A program made the translations under genes and the position numbers. The notes under the pieces were generated by a model that searched no databases, had not been told where the DNA came from, and worked only from the letters and a program-made list of their open reading frames with translations. From Spirochaetaceae bacterium (GTDB lineage: Bacteria; Myxococcota_A; UBA9160; UBA4427), in contig JACKFD010000003.1 of assembly GCA_020632655.1 (NCBI GenBank), forward strand, positions 310,001 to 374,000: 64,000 nt of DNA, read 5' to 3'. Positions 54,171 to 64,000 of this stretch are shown here, in pieces (positions within the stretch are counted from its first letter, which is position 1; each line of letters opens with the position of its first letter).

Positions 54171-54875
54171 ATGGCTAAGAAGAGCAAGCGCTTCCGCAAG
54201 GCCCAGGAAGGCGTCGATCCGAACAAGCTGTACTCCCTGGAAGAAGCCTTCCAGAAGCTGAAGGAGGCGCCGGCCGCGAAGTTCGACGAGACCGTCGACA
54301 TCGCGATCAACCTCGGCGTCGACCCGAAGCACGCGGACCAGATGGTGCGTGGAGCGATCGTGCTCCCGAACGGCGTCGGCCGATCGATGCGCGTGCTGGT
54401 CTTCGCGAAGGGCGACAAGGAGAAGGAGGCGCGTGATGCGGGCGCGGATCACGTCGGTGGCGACGAGCTCGCCAAGAAGATCCAGGACGAGGGCTGGTTC
54501 GACTTCGATCGTGTGATCGCAACGCCGGACATGATGGGCGTCGTCGGTCGTCTCGGTCGGGTGCTCGGCCCGCGCGGTCTGATGCCGAATCCGAAGCTCG
54601 GGACCGTGACGCCGAACGTCGGTGCGGCCGTGCGCGACCAGAAGGCCGGCAAGGTCGAGTACCGCGTCGACAAGTCGGGGATCGTGCACTGCGGGATCGG
54701 CAAGGTCTCCTTCGAGGCGGACAAGCTCTGGGAGAACGCGTCGGCGCTGATCGACGTGATCGTCAAGGCGAAGCCGTCCGCGAGCAAGGGCACCTATCTC
54801 AAGAAGATCGCGGTGTCGTCGACGATGGGGCCCGGGTTCAAGGTCGATCCGGCATCCCCGCTGAAGATGGCGTGA
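54171..54875 (+). CDS. rplA: 50S ribosomal protein L1
   Basis: 234 residues. The L1-stalk protein: FDETVDIAINLGVDPKHADQ and GRLGRVLGPRGLMPNPKLGT are diagnostic, ending FKVDPASPLKMA. Starts 5 bp after rplK with GGAGG upstream. Confidence 0.97.
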   Translation: MAKKSKRFRKAQEGVDPNKLYSLEEAFQKLKEAPAAKFDETVDIAINLGVDPKHADQMVRGAIVLPNGVGRSMRVLVFAKGDKEKEARDAGADHVGGDELAKKIQDEGWFDFDRVIATPDMMGVVGRLGRVLGPRGLMPNPKLGTVTPNVGAAVRDQKAGKVEYRVDKSGIVHCGIGKVSFEADKLWENASALIDVIVKAKPSASKGTYLKKIAVSSTMGPGFKVDPASPLKMA

Positions 54876-54882
54876 GGACGAC

Positions 54883-55413
54883 ATGCTGACACGTGCACAG
54901 AAGGAAGAGCAGGTCGCGGAGCTCAAGGAGAAGTTCTCGCGCGCCACCAGCGTCTTCGTCGCGGACTACAAGGGACTCGGCGTGGCGCAGATGGAGGCGT
55001 TGCGCGGGGGCCTTCGCAAGGCGGATGCCGCCCAGAGCGAGTTCCGCGTCGCGAAGAACACGATCCTGCGACTCGCCTCCGAAGGCGGCCCCGCCGAGGG
55101 GCTGAAGGAGCACTTCACGGGGACCACCTCGATCGCGATCTCGTTCGGCGATCCCGTGGCCCTGGCGAAGACGCTCGTCGACTACGCCAAGGAGAACGAG
55201 GCGTTCCAGCTCCGCAGCGCCGTCCTCGAGGGCCAGATCCTCGACCAGGCGGAGATCTCGAAGCTCGCGACGCTGCCGTCGCTCGACGAGCTGCGGGGCC
55301 GGATCGTGGGCTTGCTGCAGGCGCCGGCGTCGAAGATCGCCCGGCTCCTCAACGAGCCCGGAGCGCAGATTGCGCGGGTGCTCGCGGCGCGGGCACGCGA
55401 GGGTGGCGAGTAG
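54883..55413 (+). CDS. rplJ: 50S ribosomal protein L10
   Basis: 176 residues. VFVADYKGLGVAQMEALR and FRVAKNTILRLA form the rRNA-binding half; the C-terminal helix (ASKIARLLNEPGAQIARVLA) carries L12 dimers. In E. coli L10-L12 represses this operon from its leader. Confidence 0.96.
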   Translation: MLTRAQKEEQVAELKEKFSRATSVFVADYKGLGVAQMEALRGGLRKADAAQSEFRVAKNTILRLASEGGPAEGLKEHFTGTTSIAISFGDPVALAKTLVDYAKENEAFQLRSAVLEGQILDQAEISKLATLPSLDELRGRIVGLLQAPASKIARLLNEPGAQIARVLAARAREGGE

Positions 55414-55551
55414 AAGGGCAGGTCGGGGCGTCGCGTACGCCTCGCATTTCCGGCCGGGGCCTCCCTCGACGGGGCGTCGCGGTCTCACAAAGAACGGGCG
55501 GGAGGGTGCTTGGCACCCGCTGGCACCGCCCCCAGGCAAGGAAGAAGGAAA

Positions 55552-55932
55552 ATGGCGGATCTGAACGAAATCGTGGACACCCTGTCGAGCCTGACGGTGA
55601 TGGAAGCAGCCGAGCTCTCGAAGCTGCTCGAAGAGAAGTGGGGTGTCTCGGCGGCGGCCCCCGTGGCGGTCGCTGCGGCGGCGGGTCCGGCGGCGGGCGG
55701 CGAGGCCGCGGCCGAGGCGAAGGACGAGTTCGACGTCATCCTCGTCGGCTTCGGGGACAAGAAGATCCAGGTGATCAAGGAGATCCGCGGCATCACGGGT
55801 CTGGGTCTGAAGGAGGCCAAGGATCTCGTCGAGGGCGTGCCGAAGCCGATCAAGGAAGGCGTCAACAAGGACGAGGCCGCCGAGATCAAGAAGAAGATCG
55901 AGGAGGCCGGTGGCCAGGTCGACGTGAAGTGA
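55552..55932 (+). CDS. rplL: 50S ribosomal protein L7/L12
   Basis: 126 residues. N-domain (LSSLTVMEAAELSKLLEEKW), Ala/Gly hinge, and the C-domain GFGDKKIQVIKEIRGITGLG, LKEAKDLVEGVPKPIK that recruits translation factors. ATG 55552 has AAGAAGGA upstream; an in-frame earlier Met would add 14 non-conserved residues. Confidence 0.97.
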   Translation: MADLNEIVDTLSSLTVMEAAELSKLLEEKWGVSAAAPVAVAAAAGPAAGGEAAAEAKDEFDVILVGFGDKKIQVIKEIRGITGLGLKEAKDLVEGVPKPIKEGVNKDEAAEIKKKIEEAGGQVDVK

Positions 55933-56247
55933 TCGATGCCCGTGCGTGCGTTCCGACTCCGACTGGGGAGGGCGCCGCGCGGGATCGGAAGGTCGACGCT
56001 CGAGCGCTCCGCCTCCGCCCGGTCGCAAGATCGAGGCGGAGCGGAGCGCGTGTCGGCGTTCCGGGCGGCCGCCGGTCGGTCGCTCGTGGCTCGAGGGATC
56101 GAGGCACGCGGAGACCGGGGCCGAGGGTTCGAGGCGGGCGGGCAGGGACCGCTCGCGAGCGAGACAGATTGATGCGCTGGCGCCGTCCGGAAGGGCGGTC
56201 ATTCCGGCGTGACGCGACCCCGCGATACGGGAGGGTGACGAACACTC
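55933..56247 (+). other. rplL-rpoB intergenic region with a long hairpin
   Basis: 315 bp with no gene. CGCTCCGCCTC (56005-56015) and GAGGCGGAGCG (56033-56043) form a perfect 11-bp stem with a 17-nt loop and no U-tract. In E. coli this gap holds an attenuator and RNase III site; this hairpin is a candidate for a similar role. Confidence 0.5.
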
Positions 56248-60429
<4,182 letters not shown>

Positions 60430-60629
60430 GATCGAGTCTGCGGGGCCGGCGTCCCGCCCGAGAGGGTGGGGCGCCGGGCCGGCGCGCGCCGGTCAGGCCC
60501 GACAAAGAAACGCCGTTTCCCGCCCGTCGGCATGCGCCGTCCAGAGGGCGACACGGATCCGGGAAGCGAAGCAACGAGCGCCGCAGCGCATGCCGCACGT
60601 CGCACATCGCATAGAGGGGGACCACCACC

Positions 60630-64000
<3,371 letters not shown>

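Overview
The window is a 64 kb chromosomal segment of a very GC-rich bacterium with core housekeeping genes and little accessory DNA. Several features point to a former 'deltaproteobacterial' phylum (Myxococcota, Bdellovibrionota or Binatota-like): an internal-cysteine ferrochelatase of the Myxococcus/Bdellovibrio type, DUF4388/PilZ proteins, a choline-dependent phosphatidylcholine synthase, homodimeric AceE, and an E. coli-like tRNA-tuf-secE-nusG-rplKAJL-rpoBC order. The phylum is an inference; no 16S gene is present.

Layout. 1-3.7 kb: end of a phosphate ABC transporter (pstA, pstB), an acetyltransferase-like gene and a ribosome-hibernation factor. 4-8.2 kb: pyruvate dehydrogenase aceE-aceF. 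8.4-11 kb: a PilZ-DUF4388 protein and an EAL protein (c-di-GMP). 11.04-12.27 kb: a transposase-like gene bracketed by 28-bp imperfect inverted repeats that carry the stop codons of both flanking genes. 12.3-21.6 kb, all minus strand: SDR, alpha/beta hydrolase, coiled-coil protein, diiron protein with its TetR regulator, CDF metal exporter, and a PLP lyase with an extra N-terminal domain. 21.7-25.5 kb: a second lipoyl E2, lpd and lipA. 25.5-33 kb: a tyrosine recombinase without its catalytic residues, a FemAB-like acetyltransferase, clpS-clpA, a MATE exporter and ispH. 33-39.9 kb: two acyl-CoA dehydrogenases, hemE, hemH, a two-receiver regulator and pcs. 40-45.5 kb: one plus-strand block, largely translationally coupled, with complex-I-like NuoB, a third lipoyl E2, LipB, NuoI-like, NuoC, NuoD and a DUF1285-like protein. 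45.6-50.1 kb: tRNA-Cys, a glycosyltransferase, tRNA-Leu, PilZ and DUF4388 genes, and an RlmB-type methyltransferase. 50.2-64 kb: tRNA-Thr-Tyr-Gly-Thr, tuf, tRNA-Trp, secE, nusG, rplKAJL, rpoB and partial rpoC.

How the parts connect. Lipoate metabolism is unusually prominent: three E2 acyltransferases, one E3 (Lpd), lipoyl synthase (LipA) and octanoyltransferase (LipB) lie within 36 kb. The shared Lpd and LipA probably serve several 2-oxoacid dehydrogenase complexes. The most unusual block is the four-subunit, membrane-free complex-I-like set interleaved with an E2 and lipB. Many promoters show a TAnnnT box 6-10 bp before the start codon, which suggests frequent leaderless transcripts. Where a start codon was chosen over alternatives, the entry says why. 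Promoter calls are by eye and tentative.
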